Source: Candidatus Gastranaerophilales bacterium
GTDB taxonomy: Bacteria > Cyanobacteriota > Vampirovibrionia > Gastranaerophilales > Gastranaerophilaceae
DNA: 64,000 nt
NCBI GenBank assembly: GCA_017415185.1
Contig: JAFQHZ010000033.1
Span: forward strand, 1 to 64,000
Reading direction: 5' to 3'
Positions 33,135-42,600 of the stretch are shown piece by piece. Under the pieces are notes generated by a model that saw only the letters and a list, made by a program, of their open reading frames with translations, was not told the origin of the DNA and ran no database searches. Within the stretch, counting starts at the first letter, position 1; each line of letters begins with the position of its first letter. The translations under genes were made by a program, and so were the position numbers.

Positions 33135-33773
33135 TTATTTTACGATACCAAATTCGCCAAGACCATAAACAAAAACGTCTTGCCCTTCGGTGTCGGGTCC
33201 TTTTGTGCCGTTTACATCAATATAAACTTTTCCCCAACATTGCACTGGGCTTTGAGTGTTTGTTAGAGGGTTATATTTTTGTGGTGCGCTAATTTTTGTT
33301 GCTTCTCCAGGGGTGAAATAATCAGGGCAATCGTCAACTTCGCTGAATTTTTCAAAGCCTATGTAAATTCCGCCTGCGATTCTTGCGCCTTTAATATCGC
33401 TATCATTGCAGAATCCTGTAAAATCGCAGAAATTTAGCGAATCGGCTTCATATTTTATATGGTTGCCAAATAATGCAACAATATCTTCGACTTCTGCTTC
33501 GCTGCTTCCGCTTGATTTTAAAATTGCAAATTCAACATCTGTTTTTCCTGGTAGTTTATATGTGAATGTTCCTGTTGGGCATTGCGTTGGTTCAGAACTT
33601 GTTATTTGAGTTGTTGCCTGATTTATAATTTCAACGGCTTTGTATGCATTTGCAAGATTTGTTTGCTCATAATATTTTTGAGGTTTTAAGGTTTGAATTA
33701 AAACAAGGGCAATAATTGAAATGATTACCATTGTGATTAAAATTTCTGCCAAAGTGAACGCTTTTTTAAACAT
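33135..33773 (-). CDS. Type IV pilin-like / pseudopilin protein
   Basis: The protein has 212 residues. The class III signal MFKKAFTLAEILITMVIISI has Ala before Phe at the predicted prepilin-peptidase cut and the conserved Glu five residues into the mature protein. A long N-terminal helix and a globular head with several Cys follow. The end contains YIDVNGTKGPDTEGQDVFVY, a motif I associate with pilin-like proteins of Gastranaerophilales. No pilus machinery is nearby, so it may be a minor pilin or part of a T2SS-like system elsewhere. The start overlaps no other gene. Confidence 0.78.
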   Translation of the reverse strand: MFKKAFTLAEILITMVIISIIALVLIQTLKPQKYYEQTNLANAYKAVEIINQATTQITSSEPTQCPTGTFTYKLPGKTDVEFAILKSSGSSEAEVEDIVALFGNHIKYEADSLNFCDFTGFCNDSDIKGARIAGGIYIGFEKFSEVDDCPDYFTPGEATKISAPQKYNPLTNTQSPVQCWGKVYIDVNGTKGPDTEGQDVFVYGLGEFGIVK

Positions 33774-33830
33774 CTTATAAACTCCTTATGATGAATTATA
33801 AGATTTAATTCAGTTTAATGCAAATAAAAA

Positions 33831-33858
33831 AGAGTGACTTTTAATCACTCTTTTTTTA
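33831..33858 (-). terminator. Intrinsic terminator after the 834-residue repeat protein
   Basis: AGAGTGA (33831-33837) pairs with TCACTCT (33845-33851), flanked by A and T runs on either side, so it may be bidirectional. It lies 14 bases after the stop of the 834-residue gene on the minus strand. Confidence 0.8.
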
Positions 33859-33871
33859 CTGCTTTATTTTT

Positions 33872-36376
33872 TTATTCTAGATCTGTTGGTTCAAATTCAA
33901 TGGTCACTTCGCCTTGCGGTGTTTCAACTTCATAAGTTATGGTTGTTGTTTGAGCTTCAGGTTGTGCCGCAGGTTGTGCTGCAGGTTGTGCTTGAGCTGC
34001 AGGTTGAGCAGCAGGTTGTGCTTCAGGTTGAGCTTGAGCTTCAGGTTGTGCTGCAGGTTGAGCTTGAGCTGCAGGTTGAGCAGCTGGTTGAGCTTGAGCT
34101 GCTGAATCTAGATTTACCGACGAATCGTTGCTATTATTGTTTTCGTTTCCTGTGCCACCTTCTGTGCCAACAGGCGGACATTCGGTTGGAGGTGGGTTAT
34201 CGTTTCCGTTACCACCTTGTTGATTATCGTCACCGTCTTCGCCTTCACCTAGGTCAACGCCTGAGTCGCCGCTATCATTTTCATCGGTTCCTGTGCCGCC
34301 TTCTGTGCCAACAGGTGGACAGGTTGTGCCTTCTGGCGGATTTGTCTGCTCAGGAGGATTTGTTTGTTCCGGTGGATTTGTTTGTTCAGGAGGTGTTGTT
34401 TCCTCTGGAGGATTTGTTTCCTCTGGCGGTAAATCCGGTCTACTAGGAGTTGTTTCTTCGCTTGGTTCAATCTCTGGAAGAGTTTCACAAGGAGGAGGAG
34501 TTGTAGTTTCCTCAGGAGGAGGTGTTGTGGTTTCTTCCGGAGGTGGAGTTGTGGTTTCCTCAGGAGGAGGTGTTGTAGTTTCCTCAGGAGGAGGAGTTGT
34601 AGTTTCCTCTGGAGGTGGAGTTGTAGTTTCCTCTGGAGGTGGAGTTGTGGTTTCTTCTGGAGGTGGAGTTGTGGTTTCTTCAGGAGGTGGGGTTGTAGTT
34701 TCCTCTGGAGGTGGAGTTGTGGTTTCCTCAGGAGGTGGAGTTGTGGTTTCCTCAGGAGTTGGGGCTGGCGCAACATCTGGAGCGCTTGCAAGTATAGGTC
34801 CTTTGCTAACAATATATTCAACATTTTCAAGAGGGAATTCGCCATTATTTGCTCTTGCAATGTTAGCATAATCAGCATTAAATACTTTATCCATATATGC
34901 TTGTTGGTCAAATGAGCCATCAACAGTGCATTCTTGTTTATATGTATCTAGTTGAGCTCGCATAGCAGGATTATTTGAAGCTATTTGCTCAATTGCACTT
35001 AAAGCTAATGCTTGGTCGTCTGCGTTGTCGCTTAATGCCATTTCGCCAAGTTTTTTGTCGTTAAGTTGATAATTATTTAAGATGTCTGCTCCTGTTAGAG
35101 TATCACCTTCTCCAACAAAAATAGAATCAGATTGGGCGTGGATATAAGTTACTTCTCCGCCGCTTCTTTCTGCCGCAAAGAATGCTCGTTCATATTCTTC
35201 AGAAATTTTTCCATTAGAAGAATCATATAATGCATTGATTTCAACATTTGGACAATAAATTGTTTCGCCATTAATTGCAGCTTGATACATCGCATTTAAT
35301 ACAGCATCATTTGATTCGTCTTGTCCTTGCATATAGGCATTGTTGCCTTCTTCTTTTCCGATAGCAGAAAGAATAGCGATGCCTGCGTAACTTGCCGATA
35401 AATCAACTTGTCCATTGTGATTTGCATCGCAGCCTTCTGTTTTGATGAATTCGTTTTGGTCGTTATATGTACCATATTCGAATTGACCATCTTCATTAAT
35501 TCTGCCAAGACCATAGTTTTCGGCGATTTTGTTTTGAATGAATTGTTTTGCTTCGTCTTCGCTCATTCCTTTTAAGGCAGCTTGCTCTTCTTCAGAGAAA
35601 GTAACCCCTTTATTATCAGAATTAAAGTTTACTGTTGTGCTTAGTTCTTCGCTATATTGAGATTCACCTTTTTGATTTAGAGTATTAATATCTGGTACAA
35701 ATATTGTTTTGACGCCTTCTGGAGGGTCTAATTCAGTTGCTTCAATTATTTCAGGAGGAATTTGGTCAGCTCTTATATTTGCATCGTATTGTTCGTATTC
35801 ATTTCCTGAAACTTTTTGTATAACTGAAGCATAGGTTGTTTTTTCTTCTTCGCTTAGTGAATCAGGGTTTGATACAATTTTTTCCATTATATCAACAACG
35901 CTATCTTCATCAGCATCTTGCGGAATTCCGTTTGGATACATAATATCGATAACATCTTCTGTTACTTGGGCTTTTAGATATGTTGTATTGATGTTGTCAA
36001 TCATCCATCTATTGTTGTCAACAATTGACCACATAGCAGAATTTCTTTCGCCTTCCGTCATGTTACTTGCAGGATTTTGCAAGAAACCATAATTGATAAC
36101 GCAATTAATATCTTTTTCATGAAGAGCGTTATACCAAACTTCGTTATTATGAGAATTTGTGTCATCATTGTTATAGTCTCCTGAAATGATGACCGTTGTT
36201 GAGGCGGTGTTATTATAATTTGGATTTAATCCATCATCCATAAAAACACTCGCACCTTGCTCAACATTGCTTTGTCCTGCTGTTTGCATAGCGCTTTGAG
36301 CAGCAGTCGGGGCAGCAGGTTGTTCGGGGGTTCCTGCTGGTGCAACGAGATTTTTAATAAAATCAACTAATGCCAT
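33872..36376 (-). CDS. 834-residue Pro/Thr- and Ala/Gln-repeat protein of unknown function
   Basis: There is no signal peptide (MALVDFIKNLVAPAG...). Residues 1-530 are a largely polar, acidic region with two EF-hand-like loops: near 155 (D-A-D-E-D-S-V-V-D-I-M-E) and near 320 (D-A-N-H-N-G-Q-V-D). About eleven 8-residue ETTTPPPE repeats follow, then PPEQTN repeats. Next come two copies of CPPVGTEGGTG with an acidic Asn/Asp/Gly stretch, then an AQPAAQPEAQ tract and a short beta-like tail. The Pro-rich stalk suggests a surface or secreted protein. It shares the MAL start and lack of signal with the 1021-residue protein at 49212. AAGGAAGG precedes the ATG. Confidence 0.6.
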   Translation of the reverse strand: MALVDFIKNLVAPAGTPEQPAAPTAAQSAMQTAGQSNVEQGASVFMDDGLNPNYNNTASTTVIISGDYNNDDTNSHNNEVWYNALHEKDINCVINYGFLQNPASNMTEGERNSAMWSIVDNNRWMIDNINTTYLKAQVTEDVIDIMYPNGIPQDADEDSVVDIMEKIVSNPDSLSEEEKTTYASVIQKVSGNEYEQYDANIRADQIPPEIIEATELDPPEGVKTIFVPDINTLNQKGESQYSEELSTTVNFNSDNKGVTFSEEEQAALKGMSEDEAKQFIQNKIAENYGLGRINEDGQFEYGTYNDQNEFIKTEGCDANHNGQVDLSASYAGIAILSAIGKEEGNNAYMQGQDESNDAVLNAMYQAAINGETIYCPNVEINALYDSSNGKISEEYERAFFAAERSGGEVTYIHAQSDSIFVGEGDTLTGADILNNYQLNDKKLGEMALSDNADDQALALSAIEQIASNNPAMRAQLDTYKQECTVDGSFDQQAYMDKVFNADYANIARANNGEFPLENVEYIVSKGPILASAPDVAPAPTPEETTTPPPEETTTPPPEETTTPPPEETTTPPPEETTTPPPEETTTPPPEETTTPPPEETTTPPPEETTTPPPEETTTPPPEETTTPPPCETLPEIEPSEETTPSRPDLPPEETNPPEETTPPEQTNPPEQTNPPEQTNPPEGTTCPPVGTEGGTGTDENDSGDSGVDLGEGEDGDDNQQGGNGNDNPPPTECPPVGTEGGTGNENNNSNDSSVNLDSAAQAQPAAQPAAQAQPAAQPEAQAQPEAQPAAQPAAQAQPAAQPAAQPEAQTTTITYEVETPQGEVTIEFEPTDLE
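34497..34762. repeat. About eleven tandem 24-bp coding repeats (ETTTPPPE)
   Basis: Near-identical 24-base units differ mainly at synonymous positions (GTTGTGG/GTTGTAG, CCTCAGG/CCTCTGG/CTTCTGG). They lie within the 834-residue gene. Copy number is expected to vary by slippage or recombination. A second, imperfect repeat tract encoding AQPAAQPEAQ lies at about 33955-34105. Confidence 0.85.
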
Positions 36377-36479
36377 GGTTACTAACCTTCCTTTTTAAAT
36401 GCATAATTATTAAAATAAATCCACGAATAATCACGCCTTAAACAAGGAAAGCTATGAATGCTTTACAAAAAGTTACAAA

Positions 36480-37199
36480 TTATTTAAAGAATTTTTTTAT
36501 TTCAACAATTGCTTCTTCTTGATTGTATCCGTCTAAATTTGGTTGTGAATTTCCCCAAAGAGCAAGAATTTGCTTGATATTTGAATATTTATCGCAAGTT
36601 TTTAAATTATTATTATTGTCATCAACAAAAATTGCTTCTTCGAAGTTGTTTTTTCTCATATATTCAATCATAAATTCGCCTTTTGTTGAATATTTGTCAA
36701 GAATTTCTCTTGCAAACACTTTGTCAGCAGGAAGATTGAAGCCGTATGAAGCAAATCTTTGTAAAATCGATGTTTTATTTTTCTTTGAAACAACAACGAT
36801 TTCAATTTGTTTTTCTTCAAATATTTTTTTTATTTCAAAGAAAAAGTTATATGGAGTTTCAAGGCTATTCCAAAAATCATAATTGTTTTTAACTAGGTCT
36901 GCTCTAATTTTTAAAAATTCAGCACAAAACTCTTCTTCTTTTTTAATGTTGCGATTTAAAAGTGCGTTTGAAAATTTTTTTTCAATTTCTTTGCAATCAT
37001 CAAAAAGCAAAGGGTTGTAGTAGTAAAACATCCAAATATTATAAACAAGATATTTAAATTTTGAATAAAGCTGATAATTTTTTTCATCAACCTCATCAAA
37101 TAAGCTAATTCCTTTATAAAGACAACGATTAACAAGATACACTTCTTTTAGCGTATCAAACAAAACTCCGTCGAAATCTAAAAACAAAATCTTTTTCAT
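36480..37199 (-). CDS. HAD-superfamily hydrolase
   Basis: The start at 37199 gives MKKILFLDFDGVLFDT and 239 residues; an earlier in-frame start adds six residues before the canonical motif. Motif I is DFDGVLFDT with both Asp, motif II Ser lies in IVVVSKKNK, the Lys of KYSTKGEF may be the motif III lysine, and the acidic pair is in AIFVDDNNNN. A helical cap lies between motifs I and II. It is probably a phosphatase; the substrate is unknown. It is the last gene of the minus-strand run that begins with the pyrimidine operon, but linkage that far is uncertain. Confidence 0.75.
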   Translation of the reverse strand: MKKILFLDFDGVLFDTLKEVYLVNRCLYKGISLFDEVDEKNYQLYSKFKYLVYNIWMFYYYNPLLFDDCKEIEKKFSNALLNRNIKKEEEFCAEFLKIRADLVKNNYDFWNSLETPYNFFFEIKKIFEEKQIEIVVVSKKNKTSILQRFASYGFNLPADKVFAREILDKYSTKGEFMIEYMRKNNFEEAIFVDDNNNNLKTCDKYSNIKQILALWGNSQPNLDGYNQEEAIVEIKKFFK

Positions 37200-37220
37200 T
37201 AAACCAAGATAACACAAAAG

Positions 37221-37382
37221 TTATAAATATAACATCTTGGGTTTTGGTCGATATGTTTGCATTTTAATTTTCTGCGCAAGCGCTTCTAAATTAAAATTGT
37301 GATAGTCTGCTAAAGAATCGCTTTCGAGCTCCTTTAGAAAAACATCAATATCAGTTTTTAGTTTTTTATCGTTCTTTTCCAT
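37221..37382 (-). CDS. Small hypothetical protein (53 residues)
   Basis: ATG at 37382 (GGATAG upstream) to TAA at 37221-37223. The product starts MEKNDKKLKTDIDVFLKELE and ends TYRPKPKMLYL; an amphipathic helix is likely in the first 40 residues. It occupies an otherwise empty gap between the DUF4145-like gene and the HAD gene, on the same strand. No family is recognised. Confidence 0.45.
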   Translation of the reverse strand: MEKNDKKLKTDIDVFLKELESDSLADYHNFNLEALAQKIKMQTYRPKPKMLYL

Positions 37383-37455
37383 AATATTCTATCCGTTATT
37401 CATGCAAATAACATCCAATAATATAAAGTATTTTTTAAACAGCGAATTTCAAGGA

Positions 37456-38301
37456 TTAGAAGAAAAATAACATTTTTGTAATAAAAATTAACGAAATTGT
37501 AACAAAAATTATAAAAAGAATATATTTTTGTAGTTTATTGTTTTTCTTTTTATTTTTTTTGGGTTTTTGAGTTTGTTTTTTTGGTTTTGTTGGAGTTTTT
37601 GTTATAGGTTTTTTTGTTTTTTTATTTTCTTCGAAATTAATATTTTGTTTAAGATTTTTCCTTGCTTCTTTAATTTTGTTTTTAATTTTTTCTTTTTTAG
37701 GGTTTATTTTCTTTTCTTTATATTTTTTAGGATTGCTAACATAGCTTTCGTTTCTGATACCTTCTTCATTTTTATCGACTGAATTGTTAAATTCTCCTTG
37801 TTTTGCGTTTAGGAGTTCTTCTTTTTGTTCTGTTGCAAGTTGGATATATTTATCAACAAGCTTGATTTCTTGTTGTTTTTTTCCTGTTATCAATAAAGTG
37901 TCATCAAAGTGTAATTTTAAAATCGATTCGTCTTTTTTTCTTGAATATGCGTAATTTATTGCCGCTTCGAACGCTCTTTTTACTGACTCAAGAGCTTCTG
38001 ACACTAAAACATCCTCTCCATGGGCACATTTATTTCCCATTTTTTTAATGAAAAATAAATCGTCAATAAATTCACGCTCTGTTTCTGATTTAATTTTATC
38101 TTTTAAACAATTAAGAGTGTCGTCAAAAGTTAAATTTTCAGCTTGAGAACCGAGAACACGCTTCGCCATTTTTTCGGCAAAAATTCTCAATTGAACTGCG
38201 CATTGGTTAAAATACTCGTCTTGAAACAATTTTTGAGCATCTTTAATGGCGTTATATAATTCTTTGTCAATTTCCTCTAAAAACTCAAAATTATCAGCCA
38301 A
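37456..38301 (-). CDS. DUF4145-like domain protein with C-terminal membrane anchor
   Basis: The protein has 281 residues. The N-terminal 120 (EYFNQCAVQLRIFAEKMAKR, IKKMGNKCAHGEDVLVSEAL) resemble the DUF4145 helical domain found with restriction and defence-like proteins. A very basic linker (Lys about one third, 165-255) leads to a single hydrophobic segment at the extreme C-terminus (YILFIIFVTISLIFITKMLFFF), a tail anchor. The domain should face the cytoplasm. Its role is unknown. It sits directly after the Clp-N repeat gene (one-base gap), so the two may work together. Confidence 0.6.
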   Translation of the reverse strand: MADNFEFLEEIDKELYNAIKDAQKLFQDEYFNQCAVQLRIFAEKMAKRVLGSQAENLTFDDTLNCLKDKIKSETEREFIDDLFFIKKMGNKCAHGEDVLVSEALESVKRAFEAAINYAYSRKKDESILKLHFDDTLLITGKKQQEIKLVDKYIQLATEQKEELLNAKQGEFNNSVDKNEEGIRNESYVSNPKKYKEKKINPKKEKIKNKIKEARKNLKQNINFEENKKTKKPITKTPTKPKKQTQKPKKNKKKNNKLQKYILFIIFVTISLIFITKMLFFF

Positions 38302-38302
38302 A

Positions 38303-39667
38303 TTATAAATCCATTCCGCCTAGTAATTCTTGTTTTATGCCTTGTTGAATTTCAAGCACATCTGTTCCTAAATTCGATAATACTTGCATTGCAAGACAGT
38401 TAGGCATTTTTGTAATGCCATATAATATGTTTTCTGATTTTATTTTATTTCTTTTGTGTTCGTGCGCTGTCTTGTAGGCAACTTCTAACATTTTTTTTGC
38501 TCTTGGACTATAACTTAAAGTTTTAACTTCTTTTTGTGGTTTAATTAATTTTTCAACTTCTTTTCGTGCGTCTTTCAAGTTGATTCCAAGGCGCCTTAGA
38601 GTGTCTGAAGCAATTCCTGCGCCATAAGATAAAATTCCAAGAAGAATCATTTCAGTTCCAACTGTTTCGCAATTTAGGCTTCTTGCTTCTTCTTTTGCTA
38701 ATTTTAAAATAGCAAGTGTTTCGGGAATTTTGTCGTTTAATTTTTTCAAAACAATATCTTCAAAATCAACTGCGTTTGAAATTGCTTGCGATAAAATTTT
38801 GTAAGCAATTCCTTTTTTTGCTTTTAGTATTCCTAAAATAACGTGTTCCGGTTGAATTCCAACGCTTCCTGATTCTTTAGCATAATCAAGGGCTAAAAGC
38901 AATGATGAAAAAGCATTTGGTGTGAAAATAATTTGTTTTTCGGAATTTTCAAATTCTGCTGTTCTTGAATTAAATTGAGATAGTTTTTCATTGAAATTTT
39001 CAGAATTTATGTCGAATTTGTTTAATATTTCAACAATTTTATAGTCTTTATTTTCCAAAATTGATTGCAAAAGTTGTTCGCTTCCAAGAATTTCATATCC
39101 TGAAGCGGAAACTTTGGACTGGGCATTTGCTAAAATTTCAGACATTATTTTTTCTTTAAAGAAATCATTAATGTTTGAAAGTTGAGTGTTTTCGTTTTCT
39201 GTTTCAGGATGAAGCGAAGTTATATCAGAACTTTTGTCTAACATTCTTTTTAAATTTGGAATTATGCGCTCTTCGTCTATATCAAATTTTTTGATAATTT
39301 TGTACGCTCCACAATTTTTGTTTTGAAAAATAGCAAGTGCGATATGCTGAGGCATAATAAATTTTGAATTTAATTCGTTAGACAATTCAACCGCAGATTT
39401 TAAAATATCTCTTGCTTCTGAAGAAAAGAAGATGTTATCGTTATTTTTTTTGTCAGGATATGTTTGAGTGCTTTGGTGAACCTCGATAGTTAATTCGCCA
39501 AAGTGGATTTTATCAAAGTTTAAAATTTTTGCTTGCACGCCTTTTGATTGCGCAACAAGTCCAAGTAAAAGATGTTGCGATAATACTCTTGTGTGACAAA
39601 ATTCTTGCGCATAATTTTGCGCTGCTTGCACTACATCTATTGCTTTTTGGGTAAATTTTTCAAACAT
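38303..39667 (-). CDS. Stand-alone protein of three Clp-N domains (six repeats)
   Basis: The 454 residues consist almost only of Clp repeats. Repeat starts lie near 2 (FTQKAIDVVQAAQNYAQEF), 84 (FSSEARDILKSAVELSNELN), 166, 245 (FTPNAFSSLLLALDYAKESG), 315 (TLAILKLAKEEARSLNCETV) and 382 (YSPRAKKMLEVAYKTAHEHK). Each continues with the 'E.HILLGIL' type helix. No AAA+ module, Walker motif or membrane segment is present. ClpC/ClpA carry just one such pair to bind adaptors and substrates, so this could be an adaptor or a competitor. It follows carB by 24 bases and precedes the DUF4145-like gene. Confidence 0.75.
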   Translation of the reverse strand: MFEKFTQKAIDVVQAAQNYAQEFCHTRVLSQHLLLGLVAQSKGVQAKILNFDKIHFGELTIEVHQSTQTYPDKKNNDNIFFSSEARDILKSAVELSNELNSKFIMPQHIALAIFQNKNCGAYKIIKKFDIDEERIIPNLKRMLDKSSDITSLHPETENENTQLSNINDFFKEKIMSEILANAQSKVSASGYEILGSEQLLQSILENKDYKIVEILNKFDINSENFNEKLSQFNSRTAEFENSEKQIIFTPNAFSSLLLALDYAKESGSVGIQPEHVILGILKAKKGIAYKILSQAISNAVDFEDIVLKKLNDKIPETLAILKLAKEEARSLNCETVGTEMILLGILSYGAGIASDTLRRLGINLKDARKEVEKLIKPQKEVKTLSYSPRAKKMLEVAYKTAHEHKRNKIKSENILYGITKMPNCLAMQVLSNLGTDVLEIQQGIKQELLGGMDL

Positions 39668-39691
39668 ATTTTGATAAAATCCTAATCTTTA

Positions 39692-42600
39692 TTATTTAAA
39701 CATTTCTAAAAATTTTTTCTTGCGGTAATTGGTTATTGTATCATACGTCAAAATTGTATTTTTATCGAATACTTTGTAAGCAGTTAAAAATGCATTTGCC
39801 GTATCGAGCGATGTAAAGCTTGGAACGCCATACATTTGTGCAATTGTTCTTATTTGGAATCCTGAATTTTGAGAATTTTTACCTGTTGTAGGTGTGTTTA
39901 TGATGAAGCTTAAACGCCCGTTTTTCATACGTTTTTGGAGTTTATCTATCATAAATTTTTCAATCATTTTTGATGGAATTCCATTTTTTTCAAGATATTT
40001 ATGAGTGCCCCAAGTTGCCATAATAAAGAAGCCTTGTTTAAATAGCTTTTTAACTACTGGAAGAGCAACTTTTTTATTATGGTCATTAAGAGAAACCAAC
40101 ACCCTTTGTTTTGCTTTTGAAAATTTATGACCGCCTGCTAAAAATGCTTTGTATAAAGCTTTTTTATATGTTGTGTCGATTCCTAAAACTTCGCCTGTCG
40201 ATTTCATTTCGGGAGCAAGCGCTGGGTCGATTCTGTTTAATTTTTGCCAAGAAAAAATTGGCATTTTAACGCAAACAAGGTTTGATTTTTTATATAAACC
40301 AACTCCAAAACCTGCACGTCTAATTGATTTGCCTAATATTGCACTAACTGCAATATTGGTCATTGGTATTCCTGTCACTTTTGACATAATTGGAACAGTT
40401 CTTGAAGCTCTTGGATTAACTTCAATTACATAAACTTTGTCGTCTTTAATGATAAATTGAATATTCATTAATCCTTTGATATTCAATTTTCGAGCAATTT
40501 TTGTTGCGTATTTTACGAGAATTTTTTCATTTTTCTTTGAGATATTTTGACTCGGATAAATACTCATTGAATCGCCCGAATGAACCCCAGCTCGTTCAAT
40601 ATGTTCGCAAATTCCAGGGATTAAGATGTCTCGACCGTCTGAAATTGCGTCAAGTTCAACTTCTTGACCTTCGATATATTGATCAATTAAAACAGGATGC
40701 TCATTTGAGAATTTGAAAGCTTCAGTAATATAAGTTAAAAGCTCTTCATCATTATAAACAACCTGCATTCCACGTCCGCCAATAACATAGCTTGGACGAA
40801 CTAATACAGGATAGCCAAGTTCTTTAACTGCGTTAAGTGCTGCTGTTGTTGAGGTTACGGCGCATCCTTTTGGTTGTGCGATTTCAAGTTCTCTCATTAA
40901 TTTTTCGAAAACTTTTCTATCTTCAACAGCATTAATGCTTTCAAGGCTTGTGCCAAGAATTTTAATACCTTCTTGGTTTAATTTTTCGGCTAGATTGATT
41001 GCGGTTTGTCCGCCAAATTGAACCAATACTCCTTTAGGATTTTCTTTTCGAATGATATTCATAATATATTCAATATTCATTGGTTCAAAATATAATCTTG
41101 TAGCAACGTCAAAATCGGTTGATAGCGTTTCTGGGTTTGAATTAACCATTATAGATTCATAACCGTTTTTGATAAGCTCCATCGAAGCATGGACTGAACA
41201 ATAATCGAATTCGATACCTTGACCGATACGAATTGGACCAGAGCCTAAAACCATAATATTTTCTTTTGGTTTTTTATAGTTTTCTTGAGCACGCTCTTTA
41301 AATTCTTCAACTTCGTCTATTTCACCATAAGTTGAATAAAAATATGGAACATTTGCGCTGAATTCGCCTGCGCAAGTGTCAACCGCTCTAAAACATGCGT
41401 CAACATTGAAATTTCTAAGTGTTTCGTATGTGCTTTGGGTTAATTGCGCAATTTCTTCATCCAAAAATCCAAATTGCTTAGCTTTAAGATAAAGCGAGCG
41501 AGTAAGGGTTGTTTTCTTTAGTTCTTTTTCGATTTCAACAATTTCTTTGATTTTTGCGATAAACCATTTATCAATTTTTGTAATTGCGCAAAGTCTATTG
41601 ATGTCGTTTCCATTATACAAAGCCTGAGCAAGTCTAAATATTCTTCTATCGTCTTGAACGTATAATTCTGCTAATAATGCATCATTAGACATTTCTTCAA
41701 AACCACGGTATAAAAGCCCTGTATATCTTTCTTCTAGCGAAGTTACAGCTTTTTTAAATGAAGAAGCAAAAGTTCTTCCAATTGCCATAATTTCGCCTGT
41801 TGCTTTCATTTTTGTTCCAAGCATTCTATCGCCTGTTGAAAATTTATCAAAAGGCCATTTTGGAATTTTTGTAACAACATAATCAATAGCAGGTTCAAAA
41901 GCTGCGCATTTGCCAGTTATTGGGTTTTTGATTTCATGAAGATGATAACCCATAGCGATTTTTGTGGCGATTTTTGCAATAGGATATCCTGTTGCTTTGC
42001 TAGCAAGCGCTGATGAACGAGAAACCCTTGGATTAACTTCTATTATGTAATATTGATTTGAAACGGTATCAAGGGCAAATTGAACGTTGCAGGAACCTTC
42101 AATTTTCAATGCTTTAACAATGTTAATTGCGCTTGTTCTAAGCATTTGAGCCTCTGAATCGACAAGCGTTTGGCTTGGCGCTACAACAAAGCTGTCGCCT
42201 GTATGAATGCCAATTGGGTCAATATTTTCCATATTACAAATGATTATACAAGTATCATTTGCATCTCTTATAACTTCATATTCAATTTCTTTGTAGCCTG
42301 CGATTGATTTTTCAACCAATACTTGGTTGATTGGGGATTGCGCTAAGCCAGAATGAACAATTTCTTCGTATTCTCTTTCGTTTTTAGCGATACCGCCTCC
42401 TGCTCCTCCTAGCGTGAAAGCAGGACGAATGATTATTGGGAAGCCAATTTTTTGATAGAATTTATACGCTTCTTCATAGCTTGAAACGATTTCGCTTTGT
42501 GGGGTTGGAACGCCAATTTCTTGCATTAAATTTTTGAATTGTTCTCTATCCTCTGCGTGTTGAATGGATTCGATGTTTGTTCCTAATATTTTAACTTTGT

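Noticed and set aside
34497-34762. Possible CRISPR array
   Set aside because: The repeat units are contiguous, without unique spacers, in frame, and code for a simple peptide repeat; no cas genes are nearby.
34293-34871. 192-residue Gly/Val/Ser-repeat ORF on the plus strand (and other frames across the same repeats)
   Set aside because: It is the antisense image of the ETTTPPPE-coding repeats. Repeats with a period divisible by three keep all frames open. There is no start context and the minus-strand protein is continuous on both sides.
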